Below are positions 17,995 through 26,520 of a DNA stretch of 64,000 bases, in pieces; position 1 is the first letter of the stretch; each line of letters starts with the position of its first letter. Position numbers and translations under genes: made by a program. This DNA is from Fimbriimonadaceae bacterium (GTDB lineage: Bacteria; Armatimonadota; Fimbriimonadia; Fimbriimonadales; Fimbriimonadaceae). The stretch covers positions 186,001-250,000 of the forward strand of contig JAHCHO010000007.1 of assembly GCA_026129685.1 (NCBI GenBank), given 5' to 3'. The notes under the pieces are model-generated. The model was not told the DNA's origin. It ran no database searches and saw only the letters and a program-made list of their open reading frames with translations.

Positions 17995-20132
17995 CGGCGC
18001 TTGGCGATCTCCCTCTTTCGCGCGTTGTAGACCCGGGCCAAGGAGTTGGGCTTCGGCGCAAGCACGAGAGCGTCCACGAAGTACTCCCACATGCGGGTGG
18101 CGTTGATGCCCGAATGACCCTGATCGGGTCCCGCCATCATGTCGAAGCTCTTACCCGCCCTTTGGAGCGCTTGCGCGAGTTGATAGGTGTTCGCCGGGTG
18201 GACGTTGTTATCGGCGGTGCCGTAGAACAGCATGAGCCGTCCCTTGAGGTTCCTGGCGTACGGCATCGCGGAGCCCGCCTTGTAGCCCTCGGGGTTGTTC
18301 TGCGGGGTGTCCATGTACCGCTCGGTGTAGATGGAGTCGTAGTTCTCCCAGGCGGTGACGGGACTGCTCGCCACGGCCGCGTGAAACACGTCCGGATAGC
18401 GAAGGATCGCCATCACGGAGGCATACCCGCCGTAAGACGTGCCGAAGACGCCTACCCGCGAAGCGTCGACGTAGGGTCGCTTGGCGAGTTCGCGAACTCC
18501 GGCGGCCTGATCGTCGATTTCCACCACGCCGAGCTTACGGTAGACGGCGTGTCGGAAGGCGGCACCCCGACCGTTGGTCCCACGTCCGTCGAACCAAGCG
18601 ACGAGGAATCCCATTTCGGTGATCGCGTTGGGGGTGGCGAATCGCTCGACGGTTTGGCCGCTCTCCGGCCCGCCGTAGACGCTCACGAGGAGCGGGTACT
18701 TCTTGCTCGGGTCGAAGTCGCTGGGCTTCTCGAGGGTGCCGTAGCAGACCGTCACCCCGTCGGCGGCGGTGAAGGCGATACGCTCCACGGGCTGGAGTCC
18801 CAGCGCCTTGAACTTCGTGGCGTCCGCCTCGGCAAGCGTAGCGACCTCCTTTCCGTCTCCGTCGAACAGCTTCGTCACCGGCGGGCTGGACACCGATTCC
18901 GCCTGGTCCACGAAAAAGTCGCCCTTACTGGAGATCGTCGGACGATGGCTGAGGGTCGGGTCGGTAAGGCGGCGATCGCCCTTTCCGTCCAAGCCGACGC
19001 GGTGGAGTTGCAGAAGGTAGGGGTTCGGAGCGCTCCGCGCCGTGTACCACAGCCGACCGGACTTGGCGTCCACCTTGGTGATCCCGGCGATTTCGAACGG
19101 GTGCTGAGTGACCGGATTGATGAGCTTGCCGGTCATGTCGTAAAGGTAGAGGTTCCTGAACCCGGTGCGCTCGCTGGCCCAGAGGAACCGTCGTTTTGTG
19201 CCCGCCTCGGCTTCGTCCACGTACCGGATGAGGGGCGAGTTCTCAACCCACCCGGTCGCGCTCGTCTCCCGGATCACCACGCGGCAGGCACCCGTGTCCG
19301 GGTTGGCGGCGCAGAATTCCATCGCGTTCTGGGTCCGGTTCGTGCGGTTGAACAGCAGTTCGCTCGAGTCGTCCGCCCACCGAACGTCGTACACGTAGTG
19401 CCCCATGCCCTCGAAGGGCTCGTTGGCGGGATGGGTCTCGACCTTGGTGGCGGTCTTGGTGGCGAGGTCGTAGACGAGAATCTCCGCGACCGGGTTCTCG
19501 GCCCCCGCCTTCGGATAAGGCTCGACGTCCAACCCGTTCTGGACGCGCGTGACGTTCATCGCCAAGAAGTAATCCTTGACCTTCGCCTCGTCGAACCGGT
19601 AGAAGGCGACCTTCTTGCCGTCCGGTGACCACCAGATCGCGCTGTTGACGCCAAGCTCCTCGCCGTAAACCCAGCTCGCGATGCCGTACTTCACCCGGTT
19701 CGCCGAGTTCCCGTCGGTGGTGACGGGGGTCTCGTTCTTACCGTCGGCGTCGCTCAAGTAGAGGTTCCGATCACGGTGGAAGGCTTTCAGCTTGCCGTCG
19801 GGCGAGATCGCGCTGTCGAACTGCCGTCCACGGGCGGGCCCCCGGCCCCCGGGTCGGCGCCCGGTCGGCGCCGCGGCCGGCTCGTCGGACGTCTCTTCGA
19901 CCTTTTGGGTCCTCGCATCGTAACGCCATCGCTTCCCGTCCTTGGAGAAGGTGAACGTCGGCGCCCCGTCGTCCCAGACGACGTTCTGGGTGCCACCGGC
20001 GACCGACCCGGCGATCTCGCGGCGCAGTTTCTCGTACCGGTCGTAGCGGGGCATCGTGGAGAGTCGGTCCTGGCCCGCGACGAACACGGCCAGTCCGATG
20101 GCGATTATGACGGGGACGCTCCGGTGCATCAT
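17991..20132 (-). CDS. Exported S9 family prolyl oligopeptidase (DPP-IV type)
   Basis: A 713-residue peptidase with a signal peptide (SVPVIIAIGLAVFVAG), an N-terminal DPP-IV beta-propeller (EELGVNSAIWWSPDGKKVAFYRFDE) and a C-terminal hydrolase domain. Catalytic residues: Ser566 in GTSYGGYAS, Asp641 in GTADNNVH and His673 in DQGHSG. It would remove N-terminal X-Pro/X-Ala dipeptides from extracellular peptides. AGAGGG lies 5 nt before the ATG at 20132. Confidence 0.94.
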   Translation of the reverse strand: MMHRSVPVIIAIGLAVFVAGQDRLSTMPRYDRYEKLRREIAGSVAGGTQNVVWDDGAPTFTFSKDGKRWRYDARTQKVEETSDEPAAAPTGRRPGGRGPARGRQFDSAISPDGKLKAFHRDRNLYLSDADGKNETPVTTDGNSANRVKYGIASWVYGEELGVNSAIWWSPDGKKVAFYRFDEAKVKDYFLAMNVTRVQNGLDVEPYPKAGAENPVAEILVYDLATKTATKVETHPANEPFEGMGHYVYDVRWADDSSELLFNRTNRTQNAMEFCAANPDTGACRVVIRETSATGWVENSPLIRYVDEAEAGTKRRFLWASERTGFRNLYLYDMTGKLINPVTQHPFEIAGITKVDAKSGRLWYTARSAPNPYLLQLHRVGLDGKGDRRLTDPTLSHRPTISSKGDFFVDQAESVSSPPVTKLFDGDGKEVATLAEADATKFKALGLQPVERIAFTAADGVTVCYGTLEKPSDFDPSKKYPLLVSVYGGPESGQTVERFATPNAITEMGFLVAWFDGRGTNGRGAAFRHAVYRKLGVVEIDDQAAGVRELAKRPYVDASRVGVFGTSYGGYASVMAILRYPDVFHAAVASSPVTAWENYDSIYTERYMDTPQNNPEGYKAGSAMPYARNLKGRLMLFYGTADNNVHPANTYQLAQALQRAGKSFDMMAGPDQGHSGINATRMWEYFVDALVLAPKPNSLARVYNARKREIAKRR

Positions 20133-20261
20133 CGGGACCCTCTATTCTGCCCGACCCACTTCGGCAATGTGGCGTCCCCGTTCCGAACGGGTCCGGGGAC
20201 GCCTGTGGAAAACTCCGGTCGCCGATCGGGGAGCGGGAAGGTGGGTCGGTACAATCCGCCC

Positions 20262-22853
20262 ATGTCGCTCGCGGCCTTGATGCTGCCCCTGCTCCTCGCC
20301 CAGACGCGCACGATCGTGCTGGAGCGCGGCGCAACCCTCGAAGGACCCACGGGAGCGGGATTGCGCTACTGGTCGGTGGGCGACACCTTCCTCGCCTCGC
20401 AGAAGCCGGACGACAATTTCGGCGGCACCTCGACTCTGCAAGGCGGGCCTGGCAAACGCATCCTCCTTCGGTTCGGGGACCTTGCACGCGCGCTTGGCCC
20501 GAACGCCCGGGTCGCGAGCGCGAAACTCGTCCTGACGCAGTTCGCCCAGGGCGACTTGCGCTCGCCCGTCGTCTGGCGATTGGCGGCTCCTTGGGGCGAG
20601 GGGCCAAGCCTGTCGCTCGGAGCCGGTTCGACCGTCAACCCGGAGTGGGCCGCCACATGGCGCTATCGGCGAGCGGGTCGGAGCGCCATCGGTTGGCAAC
20701 TTCTCGGCGCCATGGGAAGCGGGGACCAAACGCGTATTGCGGAGGCCCGGGCCACGACCTCCAAAGACGGCGTGCTCACGATCGAGGGACTTGGGCCGAC
20801 GGTTCAGGCGATGCTCGACCGTGACGCCGATAACCACGGGTTCGCCCTCGACTTCGACGCGAACGTGGACTTCTTCAGCTCGGAGTCGCCGAGTGACCGT
20901 CCGCGCCTCGTCGTCGAGGTCGATTCGCGAGCGCCCCGGACCGGACCGGACCTGAGCGTCGTCGCCATCGAGCGCACGCCGGAGTACCCGCGCTACGACG
21001 ACCGGGGCTCCTTTTCCGCCAAGGAGTACCGTGGGGTTTCGGTCGGAATCCAGGATCGCGTCACCAACCGCGAAGCGAAGCACGGGCCCAGCGCCGACGA
21101 GAGTGTCACCTACACCGCCCGCGTTCGCAACGTCGGCGATGCCCCCAGTGCCGCCTTCGTCGCCCGTTGGGTTCGACGCGAGACCCCCCAATCCGCGATC
21201 CAGTTCGACAAGCCGCTCGGTCCCGGCGAAGAGACCACGTTCACGATCCAAGAGCCCTGGGGTAGCCGCCCCGACGATCCACGCACCCGACCGCTCGGAA
21301 TGCGCATCGAGCCGAGCGGAAACGACGCCAATCCGGGCAACGACACGCTCGAGATCGCGGAGGACGCGCTCTCGGTCGGCGTGACGGTCGACCCGGCGTT
21401 CCTCAGAGCGTTCGAGGCCAAGACCAACCTGGCAGGCTCAAGGGCCTTCGCCGACTGGATTCAGTACCAGTTACGGATTTGGAACGAGGTCTTCTGCGCT
21501 CGCTCGCGGTTCTCCTCGGCGCTCGACGGGGCGCTTTCCCGGGTCCGCCTTCAGTCGGTGCGGGTTCTTGGCGATGGGGCCGACGCCGCCGTCCCCAACC
21601 TGATGGTGGACGTCGACCTGGCCTTCGTAGGGCCCGAGGCGAGGCGCGACCTCGACGCCGTCCGCGACGGGGTCGATCGAAAGCTCATGAAGCGGCTGGC
21701 GTTGGGATTAGGGGTCCCGGACCTGTCCGCGATGAACGTTCCTGCCGGCTCGGGGCGGATTGAACTCAAGGAGGGTGGCGCGGTGGTGGATCGCGGTTCC
21801 GTGGACGCCTATCCGGGGATTACCGGAGGCGGCGACACCAGGAGCGAGGCTCTGATTCCCCCCCTCGTTTCGATCAACGCGGAGCCCACCTTCGATCCCC
21901 TGTTGCAGGCCTCGCGCCTCGAGGCGACCGACCTGCTCGCTCTGACCGAGGTCGCCGCCCTGAACGCGAACCTGGGCGAGCGAGCCGGCTACTTGGGCAA
22001 CGTTCTGTACGACGTTCCGGGCTTCGTTACGATGCGCGTGCTGAGCGCGAACGGTCGGACCCTGCCGAGCGCGGTGATCGGGATGTGGCAGATGCGGGGC
22101 GGCAAGGTGGCCCACGGCGAGGCCGACCATGTCATCGTGGCCGATACGGGCGGCATCGTCACGCTGCCGCGCAACCCCATCGGGGACGACAAGCCGGTCG
22201 CGATCGGCAAGCACACCCTTTCGCCAAACCTGTTCGGACGGATCGATCCCAACGGGGGGAACGGCGTCTACCTGGTCGCCGTCCGCTACGGCGGGGTCAC
22301 CGAGTGGGGCTTTCTGAAGCTTTGGCAACTGGTGGACAGCTTCCACCGCGGGAACCGAGGCGCGACGATTCTGGAGACTCGGTTCAACGTCCCGACCTCC
22401 GTGCTCGACGACAAGACGGCCTTGGCGGCGGGCAAGACCACTAAGTCGTCCAACGAATCCCTGAACCTGGCGGCACTGACCGACGGCAACCCGGCGACCG
22501 TGGCGAATCTGCCAACCGAGTCCGGAGCTTGGGTCGAGATCGACCTGGGAAAGGAGCGCCCCATCGGCGAGGTTCGGCTGGTGTTGCCCGACGCCACGTT
22601 CTGGCAGGACTTCGAGATTCGCGTTCGCCAAGCGGACGAGGACGACGCCGAGGCGTTCCCCTATGCGCGCGAGACGCGTTTCGATTGGTCGGCGGCGAAC
22701 CGCCGCGACCGCATTCCTGGCGGCATCGCCCTGAGCTACCGAAGCTTTCCGATGTCGGCCCGCTTTCTGCGCATCGTCAATCGGGGCCCCGCGCGAACGG
22801 CGCGACTGGCCGAAATCGAGGTCAAGACCCTGGTCAACATCCCCGGCGGCTAG
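20262..22853 (+). CDS. Large exported multidomain protein with CARDB-like and discoidin-like domains
   Basis: An 863-residue protein with a short signal peptide (SLAALMLPLLLAQ). The N-terminal part resembles DNRLRE/CBM96-type domains (GTSTLQGGPGKRILLRF ... VASAKLVLTQF). A CARDB-like segment follows (ESVTYTARVRNVGDAPS), then an unrecognised alpha/beta region, and a C-terminal discoidin-like (F5/8 type C) domain (LTDGNPATVANL ... WVEIDLGKERPIGEVRLV). It is probably a carbohydrate-binding surface protein. The ATG lies 6 nt after TACAAT (20250-20255), so it is likely leaderless. Confidence 0.7.
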   Translation: MSLAALMLPLLLAQTRTIVLERGATLEGPTGAGLRYWSVGDTFLASQKPDDNFGGTSTLQGGPGKRILLRFGDLARALGPNARVASAKLVLTQFAQGDLRSPVVWRLAAPWGEGPSLSLGAGSTVNPEWAATWRYRRAGRSAIGWQLLGAMGSGDQTRIAEARATTSKDGVLTIEGLGPTVQAMLDRDADNHGFALDFDANVDFFSSESPSDRPRLVVEVDSRAPRTGPDLSVVAIERTPEYPRYDDRGSFSAKEYRGVSVGIQDRVTNREAKHGPSADESVTYTARVRNVGDAPSAAFVARWVRRETPQSAIQFDKPLGPGEETTFTIQEPWGSRPDDPRTRPLGMRIEPSGNDANPGNDTLEIAEDALSVGVTVDPAFLRAFEAKTNLAGSRAFADWIQYQLRIWNEVFCARSRFSSALDGALSRVRLQSVRVLGDGADAAVPNLMVDVDLAFVGPEARRDLDAVRDGVDRKLMKRLALGLGVPDLSAMNVPAGSGRIELKEGGAVVDRGSVDAYPGITGGGDTRSEALIPPLVSINAEPTFDPLLQASRLEATDLLALTEVAALNANLGERAGYLGNVLYDVPGFVTMRVLSANGRTLPSAVIGMWQMRGGKVAHGEADHVIVADTGGIVTLPRNPIGDDKPVAIGKHTLSPNLFGRIDPNGGNGVYLVAVRYGGVTEWGFLKLWQLVDSFHRGNRGATILETRFNVPTSVLDDKTALAAGKTTKSSNESLNLAALTDGNPATVANLPTESGAWVEIDLGKERPIGEVRLVLPDATFWQDFEIRVRQADEDDAEAFPYARETRFDWSAANRRDRIPGGIALSYRSFPMSARFLRIVNRGPARTARLAEIEVKTLVNIPGG

Positions 22854-23629
22854 ACGAAGGTCGGCTCGTGGGCGTGCGCGAGCAACCCGTTGGCGACGAG
22901 TCTCTCCCCGAACAGCCGAAACGCCTCTCGGTGCGACGGGGTCAAGCGGTAGTTCATCGTCTCGGTCAGGTAGCGGCGGCATCGGTCGGGGTCCCATCCC
23001 GCCGCGAACGCGACCTCGTCCGAGAACCGCAAGGTGAACGCCTCGCCCCACGCGCGGGCGTGCCGAAGCGCCTCCGCGACCTCCGGCTGAGGCTCGTCGC
23101 GGCCGATCCAGAGCGCCCAAACGAAGGGTAATCCCGTCCACTCGTTCCAGGCTGCGCCGAGGTCGAGAACGCGGAGGTCGGCCTCGTCCGCGAGCATTCC
23201 CTTGTCACCGATCAGAAGGGCGGCGTCGTACTGGGCGAGCATGGCTTCCAGGTCGGGTGCCTCGGGACGAGCCTCGGGCCGAACGCCAAACCGTTCGGCG
23301 AGAAGTACCCGGACAAGGCCGTTGCTGGTGAGGGAACTCTGGTCGAGGGCCAGGGTCTCGATTCGCTCGAAGGGCACCTTGCTGAACAGCCGGACGCTCT
23401 CGGCCTCGCCCAGGCTGCTGATAGAGACTTCGTCGGCGACCCAGCGGCCGGGGGTCCTGAGCGCGTCGAAGCTCGACGCCATGACCGCCACCGCCTCCCC
23501 GGCATCGAGCATGGAAGGCAGGCGCGAAGGCACCTCGAACGCGACCTCCACTCCGGACAGGGCGTGGGTCTCGAACGCCCGGACCAGGGGCTTGGCGTTC
23601 ACGTAGGGCACGGCACCGATCCGGATCAC
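22850..23629 (-). CDS. mqnA: Chorismate dehydratase of the futalosine menaquinone pathway
   Basis: A 259-residue periplasmic-binding-fold enzyme that dehydrates chorismate to 3-enolpyruvylbenzoate. It opens IRIGAVPYVNAKPLV and has VPSRLPSMLDAGEAVAVMASSFD, SISSLGEAESVRLFS, LLIGDKGM and AAWNEWTGLPFVWALW, as in MqnA. It starts with GTG overlapping the stop of the methyltransferase gene (GTGA), so it is in the GT2-methyltransferase operon. No other mqn gene is in the window. Confidence 0.92.
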   Translation of the reverse strand: MIRIGAVPYVNAKPLVRAFETHALSGVEVAFEVPSRLPSMLDAGEAVAVMASSFDALRTPGRWVADEVSISSLGEAESVRLFSKVPFERIETLALDQSSLTSNGLVRVLLAERFGVRPEARPEAPDLEAMLAQYDAALLIGDKGMLADEADLRVLDLGAAWNEWTGLPFVWALWIGRDEPQPEVAEALRHARAWGEAFTLRFSDEVAFAAGWDPDRCRRYLTETMNYRLTPSHREAFRLFGERLVANGLLAHAHEPTFV

Positions 23630-24375
23630 CGGCTTCCCTCCGCCCACGGCTTGCGGGCGACCGCCACGACGCTGCTTCCCCAGGGCAGCGCCATCCGGGC
23701 GATCGACCAAGCCTCGAACCGCTGGAGACGGACGAGCAGACGGTTCGCCCACTCGGGAACGGGAATCAGGTTGGCGCGCGCCGGCCCCCGGCGGCGACGC
23801 TCGAAGAACCGCACGACCACCACCACCGGGAACAACAGGAACACGCTGTAGCTCAGCCTTTCGATCTTGAAACCCGCCGACCGCAACACGCCTTGCATCT
23901 CGCTCCGGGTGTACCTCCGAAAGTGCATCAAGGCCACGTCGTGTGGGCCCCAAAGGAACCGGAATGCGGGCACGCTCAACACGAGCACCCCGCCGGGACG
24001 CAACGTTCGAAAGGCCTCGCCGAAAGCCCCTTCGTGATCCTCGATGTGCTCGAAGACGTCGAGGGCGACGATCGCGTCCACGCTGTTGGCGACCAGCGGG
24101 AGATGGCTGCCGTCGCCGCGCACCAGGCCCGTCAGCCCGCGCTCTCGGCAAAACCCGAGGGCGAGGTCGCTGAAGTCCAGTCCGATCGGGTCGCCTCGCC
24201 GGCGCAACTCGTTCAGAACCACGCCCGTTCCACAACCCAAATCGAGGACGCGCAATCCCTCGGGTTTCGGAGCGGCGAAGCGATCGAGAAGACCGAGAGC
24301 GAGGATGCGGCGCCCGACAAACCACCAATAGCGGTCCTCGAGGCGGTACATCTTGGCGTACTCGTCAACCTGCAC
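23626..24375 (-). CDS. Class I SAM-dependent methyltransferase
   Basis: A 249-residue methyltransferase. Motif I VLDLGCGTGVVLNEL, then GLDFSDLAL, IVALDVFEHIEDHEGA and LRPGGVLVLSVPAF. The N-terminal MYRLEDRYWWFVGRR is typical of a subgroup linked to glycan or lipid synthesis. The GTG at 24375 is preferred over an upstream start because it places this motif at residue 9 and overlaps the GT2 gene by only 11 nt. A hydrophobic stretch (YSVFLLFPVVVVVRFF) suggests membrane association. Confidence 0.85.
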   Translation of the reverse strand: MQVDEYAKMYRLEDRYWWFVGRRILALGLLDRFAAPKPEGLRVLDLGCGTGVVLNELRRRGDPIGLDFSDLALGFCRERGLTGLVRGDGSHLPLVANSVDAIVALDVFEHIEDHEGAFGEAFRTLRPGGVLVLSVPAFRFLWGPHDVALMHFRRYTRSEMQGVLRSAGFKIERLSYSVFLLFPVVVVVRFFERRRRGPARANLIPVPEWANRLLVRLQRFEAWSIARMALPWGSSVVAVARKPWAEGSR

Positions 24376-25105
24376 GGGGCTCCAGCCGCTTCTTCTTGCC
24401 CATCGAACGGAGCCTGACGAGTTCACGAAGCATGCGCGGGCCGTCGCGCATCAGCACGACCTTCGAACCTTCTTGGTGGGACCAGCGGATCGGCACTTCG
24501 GCGATCGAATAGCCCAGGTCCTTCGCGATCATGAGCGACTCGAAGTCGAAACCGAAGCCGTCGAGTTTGCACCGCGAAAACACGTCGCGGGCGACGTCGC
24601 GGCGAAAGAGCTTGAAGCCGCACTGCGTGTCTTGGATGCCCCGAACCGCCAGCATTTGGACGGCTTTGTTGAACGCCCGCCCGAGCATCTCGCGGTACCA
24701 AGGTTGCCGTATCTCCAGCCGGCTCTCGCGCAGGGGCCGACTGCCGATGGCGATCGCCGCACCCGACTCCACGGACGGCCAGAGCTTTTCGATTTCTTCG
24801 ATCGGCGCGGCCAGGTCGGCATCGCTGAAGAGAAGGTAGTCCGCTTCGAGGGCCAGCATCCCGCGCCGAACGGCGTGCCCCTTGCCTCGGTTGGGGGTGT
24901 ACGCGTCCAGCGCGAAGTTCGGACGTCCGTCGGCGTAAGCCTCAACGATGCGGTTCGTGCCGTCCGCCGATCCGTCGCTCACGACGGTGACTCGCCAAGG
25001 GTACGGCTGCGCGGTGAGGTACTCGTCGATGCGGCGAAGAGTGGGACCGATGCGGGCTTCTTCGTTGTAGGCGGGGATGATCACCGCCAGCCGGGGCCGA
25101 TCCAA
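24365..25105 (-). CDS. Glycosyltransferase family 2 (dolichyl-phosphate-glucosyltransferase-like)
   Basis: A 246-residue inverting glycosyltransferase with the GT-A fold. Features are LAVIIPAYNEEARIGPTL, VVSDGSADGTN, NRGKGHAVRRGM, the metal-binding DXD equivalent FSDADLAAP, and DTQCGFKLFRRDVA, typical of polyprenyl-phosphate glucosyltransferases. It likely loads an undecaprenyl-phosphate sugar donor. First gene of the operon with the methyltransferase and mqnA. Confidence 0.9.
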   Translation of the reverse strand: MDRPRLAVIIPAYNEEARIGPTLRRIDEYLTAQPYPWRVTVVSDGSADGTNRIVEAYADGRPNFALDAYTPNRGKGHAVRRGMLALEADYLLFSDADLAAPIEEIEKLWPSVESGAAIAIGSRPLRESRLEIRQPWYREMLGRAFNKAVQMLAVRGIQDTQCGFKLFRRDVARDVFSRCKLDGFGFDFESLMIAKDLGYSIAEVPIRWSHQEGSKVVLMRDGPRMLRELVRLRSMGKKKRLEPRAG

Positions 25106-25127
25106 GGTGCCGGGATTGTACCTGTCG

Positions 25128-25277
25128 CTATCCCCGGGTCAGAAAACGCATCAGGAGGGGCGAACGGCCGATCAGCATGCCGACGAAGACGCACAGCAGG
25201 ATCAGGACCACCGCGAGGATGCGTTGCGCCCGATCCAGCTTTCGAATGAGCTCGGTCCTCGGCCCGTCGTCGTCCAC
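25128..25277 (-). CDS. Small single-pass membrane protein
   Basis: A 49-residue protein (GTG at 25277) with a charged N-terminus (DDDGPRTELIRKLDRAQR) and one transmembrane helix (ILAVVLILLCVFVGMLIG). The GTG lies 6 nt after TATAAC (minus strand 25289-25284), matching the leaderless pattern. This supports the short form over the longer frame from 25334. Function unknown; probably co-transcribed with the GT2 gene 22 nt downstream. Confidence 0.6.
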   Translation of the reverse strand: MDDDGPRTELIRKLDRAQRILAVVLILLCVFVGMLIGRSPLLMRFLTRG

Positions 25278-25326
25278 CGCCGAGTTATACCGGAGGGGTT
25301 CCTTTGCGAGCGGGTACGGTTGCCGA

Positions 25327-25548
25327 ATGGCCACTCCCGAGTTCGAGGTCCTCTACGAGGCGATGTCGCGACGCAGCGCGGAGTTCGACGGCGTCTTCTA
25401 CACGGCGGTGAAGACAACCGGCATCTTCTGCCGCCCAATCTGCCCCGCGCGAACCCCGCTCGCCAAGAACGTGACGTTCTTCGCCACCCCCGAGGAGGCC
25501 ATCGCCGCCGGTTATCGGGCCTGCAAGCGGTGCAAACCGACGGGTTGA
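25327..25548 (+). CDS. Stand-alone Ada N-terminal (methylphosphotriester) zinc domain
   Basis: A 73-residue protein that is only the N-terminal domain of Ada. It has FDGVFYTAVKTTGIFCRPIC, the four zinc Cys (35, 39, 66, 69) and YRACKRCKP at the end. In Ada, the first of these Cys takes the methyl group from DNA phosphotriesters and the protein becomes an activator. The AraC-type DNA-binding and alkyltransferase or AlkA domains normally following are absent; the frame stops cleanly after the fourth Cys motif. It could be a functional mini-protein or the remnant of a longer gene. Confidence 0.88.
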   Translation: MATPEFEVLYEAMSRRSAEFDGVFYTAVKTTGIFCRPICPARTPLAKNVTFFATPEEAIAAGYRACKRCKPTG

Positions 25549-25605
25549 GCGAAATCGCGATGGGTTGCGGCGAACTTCCGAATCTCGGGTAGCGTCGGGG
25601 CTACC

Positions 25606-26520
25606 ATGAAAGCCGTTGGCCTCATCGTCGGCGCGGTTGCCCTTGCCGCCGGCATCCAGTCCTTTCAAAGCGCCGGGCCCGCCGTGCCCGAGGGCGTTCG
25701 CAAGCACGTCGAGACGATGCGCGCCGCCAAAACCCTGCGCGCCAGGGTGCTCGTGACCGACGTTTCAGGCGGCAACCAGGAGATCTCCGTCGCCTTTGCG
25801 CGGCCCAATCGGTTCAAGATCGAGCGGGCGGACGGCTTCACCCTATCCGACGGCAAGACCGTCTACGAATACACCGGCGCGACCTCGAGCTACACCGAAC
25901 ACCCCTACGCCCCGGAAGACCTGACGAAAGCCGTTCGCGCGGACGAGTTGTTCGCCTGGACGGTGTTCTTCGAGGCGAACGCCTTGGCCAACGTCAGCGA
26001 TGCGACCGACGGCAAATCGCGCACCCTGAAGGGCATCAAGGTCCAGGAAGTGGCCCTTCGCACGCCAAACCGGGAGCGCACCGCCGGTCTCCTCGTGGAC
26101 GAACAAGGTGTGGCGCGCGGGTTCACGCTCGAAACGCCCAAGAAGAACCTGGTCGCGATCGCGACCGAATTCGAGGTCGGAGGCGACTTGCCGGAGTCGA
26201 CCTTCGCGTTCGTCGCCCCTCCCGGCGCGAAGAAGGTCGAGCCCGCCGCCGTGTCGCCCAAATACGCAGAGGTCCAGGCAATCTTCGACAAAGCGTGTCT
26301 GCCGTGCCACGGCGCCGGGTCGTCGAGCGGCGGGGTGGATCTTTCGAGCTACAACGCGGTCGTCGGGGGTCGGGGGTCGGTCGTGAAAGGCAATCCCGAC
26401 TCCAGCGCGATCGTCCGAGCGATTCGCAGCGGTCGGATGCCCAAGGGCCGTGGCAAGCTGCCCCAGACCGAAGTCGATACGATCGTGAACTGGATCAAGG
26501 CGGGCGCGAACCCCGACTAG
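25606..26520 (+). CDS. Exported LolA/DUF2092-like domain fused to a c-type cytochrome domain
   Basis: A 304-residue protein with a signal peptide (MKAVGLIVGAVALAAG). Residues about 28-205 resemble the LolA-like lipoprotein-carrier fold (VRKHVETMRAAKTLRARVLV ... ISVAFARPNRFKIE ... DGKTVYEYTG). Residues about 218-304 are a cytochrome c-like domain with haem motif CLPCH (Cys231, Cys234, His235) and a probable axial Met278 in GRMPKG, like the planctomycete-type c domains. It is probably periplasmic and either binds redox haem or anchors to a partner. It overlaps the convergent caspase gene by 4 nt. Confidence 0.8.
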   Translation: MKAVGLIVGAVALAAGIQSFQSAGPAVPEGVRKHVETMRAAKTLRARVLVTDVSGGNQEISVAFARPNRFKIERADGFTLSDGKTVYEYTGATSSYTEHPYAPEDLTKAVRADELFAWTVFFEANALANVSDATDGKSRTLKGIKVQEVALRTPNRERTAGLLVDEQGVARGFTLETPKKNLVAIATEFEVGGDLPESTFAFVAPPGAKKVEPAAVSPKYAEVQAIFDKACLPCHGAGSSSGGVDLSSYNAVVGGRGSVVKGNPDSSAIVRAIRSGRMPKGRGKLPQTEVDTIVNWIKAGANPD

